DNA of 64,000 bases, taken from the NCBI GenBank assembly GCA_038087015.1, contig JASBNA010000003.1:620001-684000 (forward strand), read 5' to 3'. Positions 24,604-36,048 of the stretch are shown piece after piece. Numbering within the stretch: position 1 is the stretch's first letter; each line of letters opens with the position of its first letter. This DNA is from Cerrena zonata (Eukaryota; Basidiomycota; Agaricomycetes; Polyporales; Cerrenaceae). The position numbers and the translations under genes were made by a program. The notes under the pieces are model-generated. The model had not been told where the DNA came from, did not search any database, and was given only the letters and a program-made list of their open reading frames with translations.

Positions 24604-24768
24604 CACTAATCCACTGGTAGTGGCTATATTTACCTTATTACACGTAATTTTGTTATTAATTAGCTACTCGTTTTTCGTCTTAATGTTTGCACATAAGTTC
24701 CTTGAAATAGCGGTATTGTTTAAATGGAACTGAACTTGACTTGGGCTGAGTAAGATAAAAAATCAAGC

Positions 24769-24863
24769 TCCGATACGGGGAATCGAACCCCGAGCTACCG
24801 CGTAAATGCCTTACGAGGATTTTACATGAAAGGCGGTAATGTTAGCCTTTACACCATATCGGA
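24769..24863 (-). tRNA. tRNA-Glu: tRNA-Glu(UUC) with a 24-base intron
   Basis: On the minus strand the acceptor stem TCCGATA pairs with TATCGGA, the T-arm is CGGGG-TTCGATT-CCCCG, and the anticodon stem ACCGC pairs with GCGGT. The anticodon TTC lies at 24828-24830 (complement). A 24-base intron (24803-24826) sits one base 3' of the anticodon, the usual place for nuclear tRNA introns. The mature form would be 71 bases before CCA addition. The B-box GGTTCGATTCC is intact, so it looks functional. Confidence 0.95.
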
Positions 24864-25151
24864 TTGATAAGAGAGGCATGCTCGACAGTCATAACCGGGT
24901 ATTACTAGCGAGCTTGGATCAGAGTCAAGACATACTTATAGTAGTCTTATACTATCACTACTACTTAGTGCTCAGCATTTAAAAATACATATTCCGTATG
25001 ACTAGCAAGCTTCGACCGAAATGAATAATGTACAAACGCGATCACATGCACTGGTAGTCTGGGACGCGTCGCGTTTACAGTCGCCTTCCACTAGCAAGAG
25101 CGCTGACTCCCTGGACCGTACCGTGATCTTTACTACCACTAATATTGCGAT
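24864..25151. promoter_or_regulatory. Region upstream of Spc24
   Basis: 288 bases between the tRNA and Spc24. It contains one ACGCGT at 25064-25069, followed at once by a second CGCGT-like piece, about 85 bases before the start codon. This could be an MBF-type cell-cycle site, but the hexamer also occurs elsewhere in the window at about the chance rate. Confidence 0.3.
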
Positions 25152-25960
25152 ATGCCTACAGTACAAGAGACAATGTACGTCGTTTACTCAGCTCACTGTG
25201 TTACATTCCTCATAGTATACAATAGTAATGCCATAAAGGAAACTATTCCTATCATGGATCCTGAGGAGGATTACATGACCATAGCGGAAGCTGAAGAGCT
25301 CATGGCTAAAACAGAGGCTACTCGCAAGAAGGAACTTGATGATGCCCATGCCAAGCTAAGAGGTTAGTGTTCTCTCTATAATCGTCATCTTATAAGTCTT
25401 ACTGACTTCCGTACCGTATCCAGCCCTCGCTCGTATTCTAGATGCCGCGCGAGTATCAGCAACGCGTCCATCCTCTGTCCATCAGCAGAACAACACACTG
25501 CTATCTTGAACGATCTAGATGCGAACCGACTTCAACTTGCGAAAGCGATCAATGATGCTGAAAGTGCTTTAGCTAGCAAAGAAGCAGAACTTGCGCGTTT
25601 GAAGCAAGAGACTACCGAGATGGAAAAGTCAGATCCTGCTGCTGAGCATGACCTCGATGCAACTGCGTGAGTCCCCTTCTTAGTTGTGTATATTATATGC
25701 AGGTACTCATGGTATGATTATGACTATAGTCTGCGGCTAGCACTCTTCAAGGGTCTGGGTTTCGAGCCTATAATGGACAGAGATGGTCGAATGACCAAGA
25801 TGCTCATTCGTAAGTCTTACAACCATTCTAGAGACTCAGCAGCTCAAAATTTCCATCCCATTCAGGGGCGCAACACGGCGATGTGCACGATATGTCGTTC
25901 GACGGTAACAAAACATATTACGAGTATGCCCACGAACTATGGAAACTCACTTCGTCGTAG
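25152..25960 (+). CDS. SPC24: Kinetochore protein Spc24 (Ndc80 complex), frameshifted in exon 3
   Basis: Five exons: 25152-25174, 25226-25362, 25424-25666, 25730-25809 and 25866-25960, giving about 192 residues after correcting one base. Spc24 and Spc25 form the inner, centromere-facing end of the Ndc80 complex. The N-terminus has IPIMDPEEDYMTIAEAEEL, followed by a coiled coil (about residues 25-125) with SALASKEAELARLKQET. The C-terminal globular domain includes LRLALFKGLGFEP, MTKMLIR, GDVHDMSF and ends in HELWKLTSS, like other Spc24 proteins. One base appears to be missing in the CC at 25479-25480: upstream the frame is RPSSV, and the coiled coil continues (SAEQHTAILNDLD) in another frame; one added base also fixes the phase of the next splice junction. 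Confidence 0.88.
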
Positions 25961-26126
25961 CTGCGACCTTCGTCATCTCCCGCTGTAGTCTTAGGTTCAA
26001 GAAATGTATCCATGTGTAAGAATGTAGAGATACCCCGGACAGGTTATGTATAATTAATGGCTCGTACACTGAAAAGAAATGTTACAGAAAATCAAGGGGG
26101 ATATATATGGTGATGACGGCGATCCG

Positions 26127-28927
26127 TTATGCAAGTCCAATACTAGCCTAACGTTGCTATCGTCAGTGGGTATCCAATCCAGCAAAGATCGAAAGAGCTT
26201 ACCTTCACATCGGCTTTTACAACCCAAACCTTCTTGTTCTTCTCACCAATCTCCCTCACCTTTGCTTCAATCGCATTCTTCTTCACCTTCTGGTTTCTCA
26301 GTTCCTGATAGACTACCTCGACGATGGCAGTGATATTGCCTGTTTCCATCGAAGTGATCTTAGATACCAAGAGAGGAAGGTGTTCTGGTGGGAAAGGCGT
26401 TTTCGGAGCGGCAGGTTGACGTTTAGGTGTAGCATTTGGAGATGCGGTTGAGGTTGATCCTGACTGAAGGGCTACGACACGGTCTGGCAAAGCCGGTACA
26501 GCAAAGGGTTCTTCTGCCGAGGACTTTGCTGTTAGCACGGGCGGTTTCTCATCAATAGGTGTAGAGATAAATGTGAAGGGGTCAATGGGACAAGGATAAT
26601 CTAATTAAACAGAGTGAGCAAAGCGCATGCATGAATACAAGATAGGAAAATATTACCGTTGAATAAGTGAATCTTGTATGGATTGAATGGTTCATACTCG
26701 CATTGACCGACTGTACTTTCCCAACAGGGACCCTTTGTAAATGGCACAAGTTGAACGACCACCTTTCTTCGTTTCCCACTCTTCGCACCCTCACCTTCGC
26801 CTGACTTCCTTTTTGGTGGCAGCGGTGGCAAGTCAAGCAACCCAGGTGAACCATCACGTTCGTCGATTGGTGTTCCAGGATCCTCAACATCGTCATCATC
26901 AACTAACCAGCTTTCCAAGTCCGAATCTTGCTCTTCAGCCCCAGCATCTTCATCCTCGGCATCTTCAACCACATCGTCTCCGCCGTCTTCCTCTTCCCAC
27001 TCTTCTCCGCTATCATAAGTATAGTCACGAGCTACGACATCTTTGGCGAAGGGCGTTCGAGGACCGACTTCGTGAGAAGGTCGGGTCCAAGTACCAAAAT
27101 ACCCAGGTCGTGCATCTTCACGGAAGACCAACACTTTGGCAGGGATGTCCTTTCGGGATCGCAAAAGAGACAGTAGAGAACGAACTAATTGGTCATCACC
27201 AGCAATTTCGGCCTCGTTCAGTTGGTTGATAACAGTTCGGACAGTATGTGGATGTGTCGTTCGTAGACCATGAGGGAGTCGTCTCGGAGGGGGTACGGGG
27301 CCAATCTGTGCCAGTCTCGATATCGACTGAGATAGCCGTTCTAACAGACGGTGAATAATAGCAAGATATACCAACATAAATAAAACCTACCTCGTCCCGA
27401 AAGTGAAGACACATCAGAAGGACCGACATCTTTCATAACAACATCCTGAGATACATCTATCGGCTCATCATCATCAATAACAATAATTTCTTTGCCATTG
27501 ATGTGTGTTTGCGACACAGATGTCATTCGCCTACCAGAGCGGAAATAGTTTATGGGTGCCAGATCCGCGTCCTTTTTCAAGATGAAAGGTTTGAAAGTCC
27601 TCTGGTACTCTGATACTGTCCTCGAGGGTCCAGCAACAGGTGCACTTGACTGCGAAGGTGCTGCCTTCGGTGATCCTTGGGGTTTCGCTTTACCAAAGAA
27701 ATTGGCGAAAAGGGAACGAGATTTCTCTTGAGCCTCTTTCTCCTTCTTTTCTTTCTCAGCTCTAGCAAGTTTCTTCTCGGCCAGTTCCTTTAGCTACAAT
27801 ACGAAGGATAACATTTCACTTGAGGTTTCCAACACAAGCTCACAATATAGACTGACCTTGGCCTCCTTCTCAGGATCCACTTGTCTCTTTGCCTTGTTTT
27901 TAGAGGGCGTACCGGGCTCTGAAGCTTTCTCGGGCTGGTATAATCATATCAATACCAGTCCGTTCATAATAAAATTGATGACCCACTTCTACAGTCGGTT
28001 TCTCAGGAGAGTTGGTATCTGGAGCACTTGCTTGTGGTGCAGGACTTCCCTTGTTCTTGTCTGCCTCTCGTTTAACCGGCTGTTTCTTCTTAACCGCGTC
28101 AGGATTATTGACTTTGACTCCCAGTATTCGAGAACGGTCCTCGTCTGACATGTCTTGGAATATTGTTTTCAAATCCGCTTTTGCCTGGAAGTACAATTTC
28201 CTTAGCAGTAAATAAGACAGACTAGCAAAGTCAACTTACCTGACGTCGTTCAGCAGTTCTAGCTTCTGCCTTATCCTTCGCAGACTTTGGGAGCCATTGT
28301 CTGAATTCCTCCTTGACCTCCCATCTCCAAATATTCCAGGCGGCAGGAACCTTTCCTCCAGCTGTCGAAGATTCAAGTCCGTAGTTGGTACGAGTGGCAA
28401 CGTGTTTGACGGCCTTCTCGATAGCCTGTAACGCTAACGGAACAGCTGCTTCCGCTCCGGATTCTTCGTCTTCATCTTGTGCTGGTACAAGTTCTAGTTG
28501 TATTGACTTGGACAAAATGTTCGCGGTTTTGTCACTAGTTGGCATATAAATTTCAGAATATTCGGATTATATCGGGGGACTAACCTTTCCTGTACCAGTT
28601 TCGCAATAAGTGGTAGGAAGTCATCAGATATTGTCTCCAAAGGTGATTGCTTCTCCTCCATTCGTTGTTCAAGCATTCTCTGAATTTCACAATTTCTAAA
28701 AGCAAACCAGTTTGTGATATTCTCTTGGGTTATGGGTCATATATTACGTGCCTTGCATGGTATCTGACATCTTCTCGAAAGATATAGGCTTTTGCTTAAG
28801 GATAGGTTTCCCATTCTTGATTTCAATGAGAGATGATGTATCCGGTTTGGATGCTGATCCGCATATTCTTCAGAGTTTCAGCTATACACGATTACAAGTG
28901 AGACTGACCTATGGATGAAGCTGTCAT
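26127..28927 (-). CDS. RLF2: Chromatin assembly factor 1 large subunit (CAF-1 p150/Cac1/Rlf2)
   Basis: Ten minus-strand exons (28909-28927, 28748-28853, 28585-28695, 28240-28534, 27987-28184, 27857-27934, 27391-27793, 26657-27340, 26203-26600, 26127-26147) give 770 residues. CAF-1 deposits new H3-H4 on replicated DNA and is held at forks by PCNA. A long charged helix (LKELAEKKLARAEKEKKEKE, the KER-like region, about residues 275-300) runs into a SLFANFFGK segment that resembles a PIP-like motif. KDIPAKVLVFRED and RPGYFGTWTRPS mark the CAF1A domain (about 475-495), then YDSGEEWEEEDGGDD, the acidic histone-binding stretch. The C-terminal FPPEHLPLLVSKITSM and IEAKVREIGEKNKKVWVV form a winged-helix-like end. 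The last exon encodes only six residues. It is divergent from the RFC gene, with 280 bases between them. Confidence 0.92.
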
Positions 28928-29207
28928 GCATGCCAATTAGCCCTGATTATTGCGTAAATTCGGTCTATCTCCTCACCATTCTCTGATTCCATGTTTAACA
29001 CGTTCGAGAGGGTCCTTAGCATGGACCAGGAGTGCGGCAAATATTCCGAATGGTGGTCGAGTGAATGGGTGTCTCTCGACACGGTGTGACGAGGCTGTGA
29101 CATATCGCGTCTGACGTGACGAGACGCGTCCCATTGTAAATGAAAGCGCGCCCTCTAGGGTTCTGGTCAGGGACGTTACCTTTACAGTCTGCACTGTACG
29201 GACACCA
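28928..29207. promoter_or_regulatory. Shared divergent promoter of CAF-1 and RFC genes, with one ACGCGT
   Basis: 280 bases separate the start codons of two replication-coupled genes. ACGCGT lies at 29124-29129, 83 bases before the RFC start. It may serve as an MBF-type site driving both genes in S phase; this is inference from ascomycete biology. Confidence 0.4.
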
Positions 29208-30582
29208 ATGGCTTTCTTCCAAAATCAAGCTGCTCAAAAGCCATCAGCAAAACATACATTTGATCCTGCACTTCAACCATGGGTAGAGAAGTAGTAAGTT
29301 GAAATATCACATTCCACTATTATAGCGTTCTCATTAAAATCAAGTCGACCTAAGACGATCGAAGATGTATCATCTCAAGAACATACGGTTGCTGTTCTAC
29401 GAAGGACTCTGACATCTGCAAATGTAAGGACCCCATATAGCTGCAATAGACTCTAGCTGAACACAGAGCTTTAGCTTCCGCACATGCTCTTCTATGGGCC
29501 ACCAGGTACTGGTAAAACCTCCACTATCCTTGCACTATCGAGGCAACTGTTCGGGTTCGCAAATTCATCATACTAAAAAGCTCCTTTGCTGATACTTATA
29601 GTCTAACAGCCCAGACAACTTTCGTGCACGAGTACTCGAGTTGAACGCTTCTGATGAACGTGGTATCTCTATCGTCAGAGAGAAGATCAAGAACTTTGCC
29701 AGACAGACCCCCAGGACGGAAGCTGTCTCTTCAGATGGAGTGAAATACCCGTGCCCCCCTTACAAAATTATCATCCTTGATGAGGCCGACTCAATGACGC
29801 AGGATGCCCAAGCCGCTCTCCGTCGAATAATGGAAACATACGCAAGAATCACTCGTTTCTGCCTAGTTTGCAATTATGTCACTAGGTTCGCACGCATACT
29901 GTGTATTTCCTACAGTCTACTAAAATAATATTCACAGGATTATTGAACCATTAGCTTCTCGTTGTTCAAAGTTTCGCTTCAAATCCCTCGACCCTACTTC
30001 CACAAGCGAACGTCTACATAAGATCGCTACCGCCGAACACGTAGATGTCTCAGAAGAAGTAATATCGACACTAATTAGCACTTCTCAAGGAGACTTGCGT
30101 CGCTCAATTACCTATCTCCAATCCGCTTCTCGTTTAGCTGGTTCGACAAATCCACCAACACCAATTACTCCAAGTGACATCCAAGAAATCGCTGGTGTTG
30201 TACCCAGTTCCGTCGTTGACGATCTCGCTACTACGCTTGGAGTAGAGCTTGTTGAGAATGGCATGGAAGTCGACGGTCCAGCGAAGAAAACTGGATTCGA
30301 GAACATACAGAAGAAAGTAAAGGAACTCGTCAGAGAAGGATACTCTGGTGCCCAGATCTTGACACAGGTTAGTCTCCTTCGGGATTTCATTGTTCTCCTG
30401 GTCTGAGTTGCCTTCCTATAGCTACACGACCTAGTTATCGAGCATCCTACGCTTCCGCACATCAGAAGGCGCAATGTGCACTAGTTTTCGCCGAGGCTGA
30501 CAAGGCTCTCTGTGACGGTGCCGATGAGGAACTATGGATACTTGACGTTGCGCTTCGAGTGCACAAGGCAGTCACTTCATGA
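29208..30582 (+). CDS. RFC2: Replication factor C small subunit (yeast Rfc2 / human RFC4 type), frameshifted in last exon
   Basis: Six exons: 29208-29293, 29345-29423, 29475-29554, 29610-29885, 29938-30367 and 30422-30582, giving about 370 residues after correcting one base. RFC is the AAA+ clamp loader that opens PCNA. Walker A is [13 protein letters not shown] (about residue 65), Walker B is IILDEADSM (about 130), and the arginine finger is in [12 protein letters not shown] (about 170). [12 protein letters not shown] and [12 protein letters not shown] also fit. The start [14 protein letters not shown] and the EKYRPK box match the Rfc2/RFC4 branch. In exon 6 one base is missing near 30455-30460: the frame changes from [12 protein letters not shown] to [17 protein letters not shown], both family-like, and without the correction the protein would stop after 20 codons of this exon, losing the C-terminal collar. 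Confidence 0.92.
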
Positions 30583-30849
30583 TACCCTCACTTCCATCTT
30601 TCTTTCACAGTCTGCAATTGTCATGTAGCCGTAGTCTTATCATTTCATTTTGGATACATCTATCTGTCGATGGTATAACTTACGAAAAATGACTGGACGT
30701 CATGAGAACATTTCAATAGCAAGCCTCGAACTGGACAAGACGGAAAGCAATGGATAGGAGAAGACGAGAGGATCATGAGAAAATACATCACATCATAACA
30801 ACAATGCAACCACTCTAACACGAAAAAAACACCACTACAAATTTCCCGC

Positions 30850-31595
30850 TCACCGGAGGCCAGCGGTTGCTTTTTGGAGGGCACGCTTGATGCTGAGTTG
30901 AGCCTTGCGGAGCTCATCAGAGGTAGAGTCCTCGATCTCCAACTTCTCGAGAGCACGGGCGAGCTCAGTCTCGACTTGAGACTTGGCACCACGCTTGAGC
31001 TTCATGCTGATCTCAGGGGAGGTGATGGTGTTCTCGACTTGGTGAATGTAAGCCTCGAGATCGGACTTAGCCTCATGACGAGCAGAGAAGTCCTTGTCGG
31101 CCTGCTTGAATTGTTCAGCATCCTTGATCATCTGGTCGATCTCAGCGGATGAGAGACGGCCAACAGAGTTGGTGATGCCTGAGAGTAAAAATATAAGAAT
31201 GTTGTTTGGGTGTAAGAACGATGCACAACTTACTGATCTGAGCCTTGCGGCCAGAAGCACGGTCCTGAGCAGTGACCTTCAAGAGACCGTTAGCATCGAC
31301 CTCAAAGGTGGTGACGAGTTCGGCCTGGCCACGGGGCATGGGGGGAATACCGTTGAGCTCGAACTCGCCGAGAAGACGGTTGTCACGGCATTGAGTACGC
31401 TCACCCTCGTAGACGGGGAAGGTGACGGTGGTCTGGTTGTCCTCGACGGTGGTGAAGACACGAGACTTGTTGGTGGGGATGGGAGTGTTACGGGGGACGA
31501 CAACTCCGAAGATGTCGCCTTGCATGGCAACACCGAGGGACAGGGGAGCAACATCGAGCAAGAGGAGGTCAGCAGTCTTGTCAGAGGTCTGACCA

Positions 31596-31627
<32 letters not shown>

Positions 31628-31697
31628 GGCAACAGCCTCATCGGGGTTGATGGACTTGTTGAGTTGACGGCCACCGAAGTACTCAGAGACCAGAGAC

Positions 31698-31735
<38 letters not shown>

Positions 31736-33074
31736 GATATCGTCGACCTTCTCACGGGGCATCTTAGCATCCTTCAAGACACGCTCAACAGGGTCGAGAG
31801 TAGACTTGAACTGCGCCTCGTTGATTTGCTCGAAACGGGCACGAGTGATATTGGCGGAGAAGTCCTCACCCTGATCAAATACAATCAGCCTACTGAGTAA
31901 AAGATGGCTTTAAATAAAAATTACCTGGTAGAGCGAATCGACCTCAATGGTGGTTTGGGTAACGCTGGAGAGTGTACGCTTAGCACGCTCGCAAGCAGAA
32001 CGCAACCGCCTGATGGCACGAGCATCCTCAGAGATGTCAAGGCTGGTCTTCTTCTGGAACTCCTTCTTGAAGTGGTCCAAAAGGTTGTTGTCGAAATCCT
32101 CACCACCCAAGTGAGTGTCACCAGCGGTAGCCTTGACGGCGAACACACCACCAGTGATGTTCAAGAGCGAAACATCGAAAGTTCCTCCACCGAGATCGAA
32201 AATGAGAACGTTCTTCTCTGCGCTGGATTGACGGTCAAGACCGTAGGCAATGGCAGCAGCAGTGGGCTCGTTGATGATACGGAGAACATCGAGACCAGCG
32301 ATGGCACCGGCGTCCTTGGTGGCAAGACGTTGTGAATCGTTGAAGTAAGCAGGGACACTATATAGAAGATATCAGCACTTGCTACAGGAGGAAAAATTAC
32401 TATAAAACTGACGTAACGACAGCCTTCTTGACGGTCTTGCCGAGCTTAGACTCAGAGATCTCCTTCATCTTCTGGAGAACCATGGAGGAAATCTCTTGAG
32501 GGCTGAAGGTCTTCTCCTCACCAAGGTAGTTAACCTGGATGAGAGGAGATCCGTCCTTCTCAACGACAGTGAAGGGCCAGTGGGTCATATCCTGTAAAAT
32601 AAATGAGTTTTACTGCTTTAGGACCTCCCGATTGACACCGAACGAACCTTCTTGACATCGGGGTCACTAGAAAATGAAAACAAGCATCAATAACGATCCA
32701 GAAAAGTAATAGAAAAAGTGCACTCACTCATATCGTCGTCCGATGAGACGCTTGGCATCGAACACAGTGTTTTGGGGGTTCATGGCAGCCTGGTTCTTTG
32801 CGGCATCACCAATAAGACGCTCCTCAGCGGAGAAGGCGACGTAGGAGGGTGTTGTCCGGTTACCCTCTGCAGAAAAGTGTTAGATGATTCGACTGAGAAG
32901 CTCACATGAGGTACTCACGGTCATTGGCGATGATTTCGACACGGTCGTTTTGCCAAACACCGACACAGCTGTAAAGCGTATAAGCACTTTTCGTCAAGCA
33001 AAAAATGAGGACGAGACTAACGAGTAAGTGGTACCGAGATCGATACCGATAGCACCGTCGAACGCGTCCTCCAT
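30850..33074 (-). CDS. SSB1: Ssb-type ribosome-associated Hsp70
   Basis: Eight minus-strand exons (33022-33074, 32919-32968, 32728-32866, 32648-32666, 32413-32591, 31925-32357, 31234-31870, 30850-31178) give 612 residues, as in yeast Ssb (613). Ssb binds nascent chains at the ribosome exit with the RAC co-chaperone. The ATPase domain has [12 protein letters not shown] at the start, [23 protein letters not shown] and [14 protein letters not shown], then [25 protein letters not shown] begins the lid. The assignment to Ssb rather than Ssa rests on [29 protein letters not shown], the missing EEVD end (it stops at KATAGLR) and a hydrophobic export-like stretch [15 protein letters not shown] matching the Ssb nuclear export signal. 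The 19-base fourth exon encodes DPDVKK. No frame break is seen. Confidence 0.95.
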
Positions 33075-33239
33075 TTTTTGATAAGTTGGGAAAGGAAAGT
33101 GAAAGAAGAGGGGAAAGGTGGAAGAGACTTTTTGGGTGGTGGTAGCGGTGAGAAGGCACGACGAAGAAAAAAATCGATGGTAGCTGATGTAAGCAGACGC
33201 ACGCGTGAGCCCGTCGGCGCTTACTGTCTTCCTTCAATC
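33075..33239. promoter_or_regulatory. Short divergent promoter between Hsp70 (Ssb) and uS2m
   Basis: Only 165 bases lie between the two start codons. The Ssb side is purine-rich on the plus strand (GAAAGTGAAAGAAGAGG). I see no clear heat-shock element, in line with Ssb being co-regulated with ribosomal genes in yeast rather than with heat shock. Confidence 0.5.
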
Positions 33240-34196
33240 ATGTCCTCTTCAATACTACGCCCAGGGCTCAAGGCCGCTGCTCGATGCTCAAGGCGACGCA
33301 CACCAGCATGGTCATGCTCAAGAGGGTATGCGGCTACGGCGACACCCCAGGGTGAAATGCCGCTCGAAACTGCCGAGGATTGGACCAAGTTCCAGGTCGA
33401 ACGAGCAGAGTTCAAGACACTTGGTACGTCTATAGTCCTTCAAGCGTTCGTACATATCAATTGACGCATAATTCTAGTGGAGCACTTTTCGCAGTTTGGA
33501 TCTAATCAAACTCGTGATAATACCTGGCAACCACACCATTCTCTTCACCGACCAGTAGAGCCAACACAGCTCACACTGTCTGCTTTGATGGCGGCAGGTG
33601 CACATCTCGGTCACTCAAAATCTATCATGAACCCCAACTTCATCCCGTACGCGTACGGTGTGCGTGCAGGTGTCACCATTATTGACCTTGACCACACATT
33701 ACCAGCACTACGCCGAGCCGCCAAACTGGTTCGCTCTGTTGCGGCCAATGACGGTTCCATCGTATTCGTTGGTACTCGTCCAGACCTTGGCCAAGCCGTT
33801 CGCAAAGCTGCTGGTCGACTGGAATCTCAAGGTTTCCACGTCGCTGACCGCTGGCTCCCGGGAACCCTTACGAACAAAGTGCAGATGTTTGGTGCTCAAG
33901 CAGTCCTCGATCAACGAGTAGTCCCCGACCTTGTTATTTTCCTCAACCCTCTCCAAAATATGGCCGCTATTCGAGAATGTGCTATGGAGCACGTTCCCAC
34001 TGTTGGCATCGTCGACTCGAATGTGGACCCCCGTATCGTCATGTACCCCATTCCCGCGAATGATGAAAGTACACGGACCGCAGAGCTTATAGCAGGTGTT
34101 CTTAGTGTTGCAGGTCGGGAAGGTGTTGCTCTCCGAAAAGAACAGGATGCCAAACGACAGACTCGGAAGAGGTACCAGGAACACGCTCATTCGTAG
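33240..34196 (+). CDS. MRP4: Mitochondrial small ribosomal subunit protein uS2m (MRP4-like)
   Basis: Two exons, 33240-33423 and 33478-34196, give 300 residues. The first 30 residues are rich in arginine, serine and alanine with no acidic residue ([16 protein letters not shown]), a typical mitochondrial presequence. The S2 domain starts near residue 85: [72 protein letters not shown] and [20 protein letters not shown], all hallmarks of uS2. In the mitoribosome uS2m sits on the small-subunit back next to the mRNA path. The start at 33240 was chosen because it gives the presequence. The gene shares a 165-base promoter with Ssb Hsp70 and stops 43 bases from the stop of the opposing TRP2 gene. Confidence 0.95.
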
Positions 34197-34239
34197 ATTC
34201 CAACTATAGATACACACTACATACTTCCTAATCATACTA

Positions 34240-36048
34240 TTACGCTTTCCCCGCGTTCTGGATGTCATACCAATATTCTGCGGGAAGAGATCCTTCAGTT
34301 TAAACACACGATTAGAAAGTGGATGCAAGAACTTACGCTCGGCTTGCTCCAATGCTCGAACATTGCCTTTCAGCTTGTTGATCGTCTCGACATATTCGTC
34401 TTCCTCGACACTGTCGAAAACAATACCACCACCTGCCTGTAGATACGCTACACCATCCTTGAAGACCATCGTCCGGATGGCGATGCAAACATCCATTTCA
34501 TCCTCGGCAAAATCAAATCGCCCAACTGCACCCGCGTAGACACCTCGTCTGTCATTCTCGAGGTCATAAACCAATTCAATGGCTTTGATTTCGGAGCGCC
34601 AGATACAGTCCCTGCAGGGAAGATTGACCGGAATGCATCGAACCTGGCAAACGAGATGTGGATTTGTTAGATTTTGAAGAATGAAAAGAACTTCCGAACT
34701 GACCGGTCCTTCTCTTCTCGCAGCATTCCAGAGACCTGAGAAGTCATATGGATGACATGGCTGAATTTGTCCAGACGCATAAGATGATCAACCTTGACGG
34801 TCTTGGGCTGGCATACTCGGTTAACGTCGTTACGGGCGAGGTCAACCAACATAATATGCTCTGCACGATCTTTCTCTGAGTTGAGCAGCGTTTTTCCAAG
34901 TTCCTCGTCCTCTGTAAGGCAGACCCGCAGGTAAGCACCCAAGTAATATACGAAAACAAATATACATACCTTCAACAGTCTTTCCTCTACGGACTGTACC
35001 CGCAATGGCATGGTTGTACACTTTGTTCTTCTCAACCTTACAGAGCGTCTCAGGACTAGCACCGACAATTTGAATATCTCCGCAGTCAAGGTAGAACATG
35101 TATGGGCTGGGGTTAATGCGTCGTAGATGGCGGTAGGCATTAAATGGGTGGATGGTCGTTGGGCGGGCTAGCCTCTGAGATGGGACAGCTTGAATGATAT
35201 CGCCCGCAACGATACGCTCCTTCAGTTTCGTTACAAAGCCTTCGTAACCTTCCTGTCCTACGTTCGATACAGCTTCTTGTCCGAGAACTATAGGCGGTTG
35301 TAGTACATCCGGGGTAACCGCAGATAGGACGGTTTTCGCTAGACGTCGTGCTTTGGCGACAGCGGTATTGTAAATAAATGAGAGGTTAGTTGTACCAGCG
35401 TTGTCTGGACAGAAGACGTGGGAGACGACCTTGACAGTCTGGAATAGATGGTCGTAGATCAACAGGGTATCGACAAGCATAAACATCGCCTCTGGGATCC
35501 CGAGAGTGTCTCGAGTCCTACGAGTGGTCTTGGGTTCAAAGTGTTGGATACAGTCGTATGCGACATATCCAATCGCACCTCCGGTAAATGTAGGGACCTC
35601 TGGGATTTTGACATATCTGTGAACGGCAAGTTCTTTCTGAAGAATCGTGGTCGGGTCCCCTTTATATTCTTCGTTTGGGCCTGTCTTGATCACCTTGAAA
35701 GGGTCTAGTATGAAATGACTAAGCTAAATGACTCAAAATATTGCATATATGCTAGCAACATACCTGCACCAACGAAACTGTAGCGAGCAAGGTTCTCTCC
35801 GTTCTCAACAGACTCCAATAGGAAGCTATATCTGGAGTCTTTGGCTATCCTGAGATAAGCTACACATGGCGTGAGCAATTCACCGGGTAGCTCAACATAG
35901 ATCGGGACGCAGTTCCCTCGTTTTTCTTTGAGGATGAGTTGCTCGACAGTAGCAAGAGGGGGGAAAGCGGGTATTTTCTGAAAGTGAGATGGTGTTAAGT
36001 GGAATGAACAAGAAATCGTTGTCTGAGAGACAATACCTGAGGATCCAT
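34240..36048 (-). CDS. TRP2: Anthranilate synthase component I (TRP2), frameshifted in exon 5
   Basis: Six minus-strand exons: 36037-36048 (12 bases), 35764-35977, 34970-35704, 34704-34911, 34337-34643 and 34240-34277, giving about 504 residues after correcting one base. The enzyme turns chorismate into anthranilate, the first step of tryptophan synthesis, using ammonia from component [22 protein letters not shown] (about 50-70) carries the LLES element of tryptophan feedback inhibition. [55 protein letters not shown] and [11 protein letters not shown] are classic chorismate-binding motifs. After SGAPK one A is missing in the A-run (plus strand T-run at 34589-34591): the expected [16 protein letters not shown] follows in another frame, and one base also makes the last splice phase fit. 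The gene is divergent from SHQ1. Confidence 0.93.
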
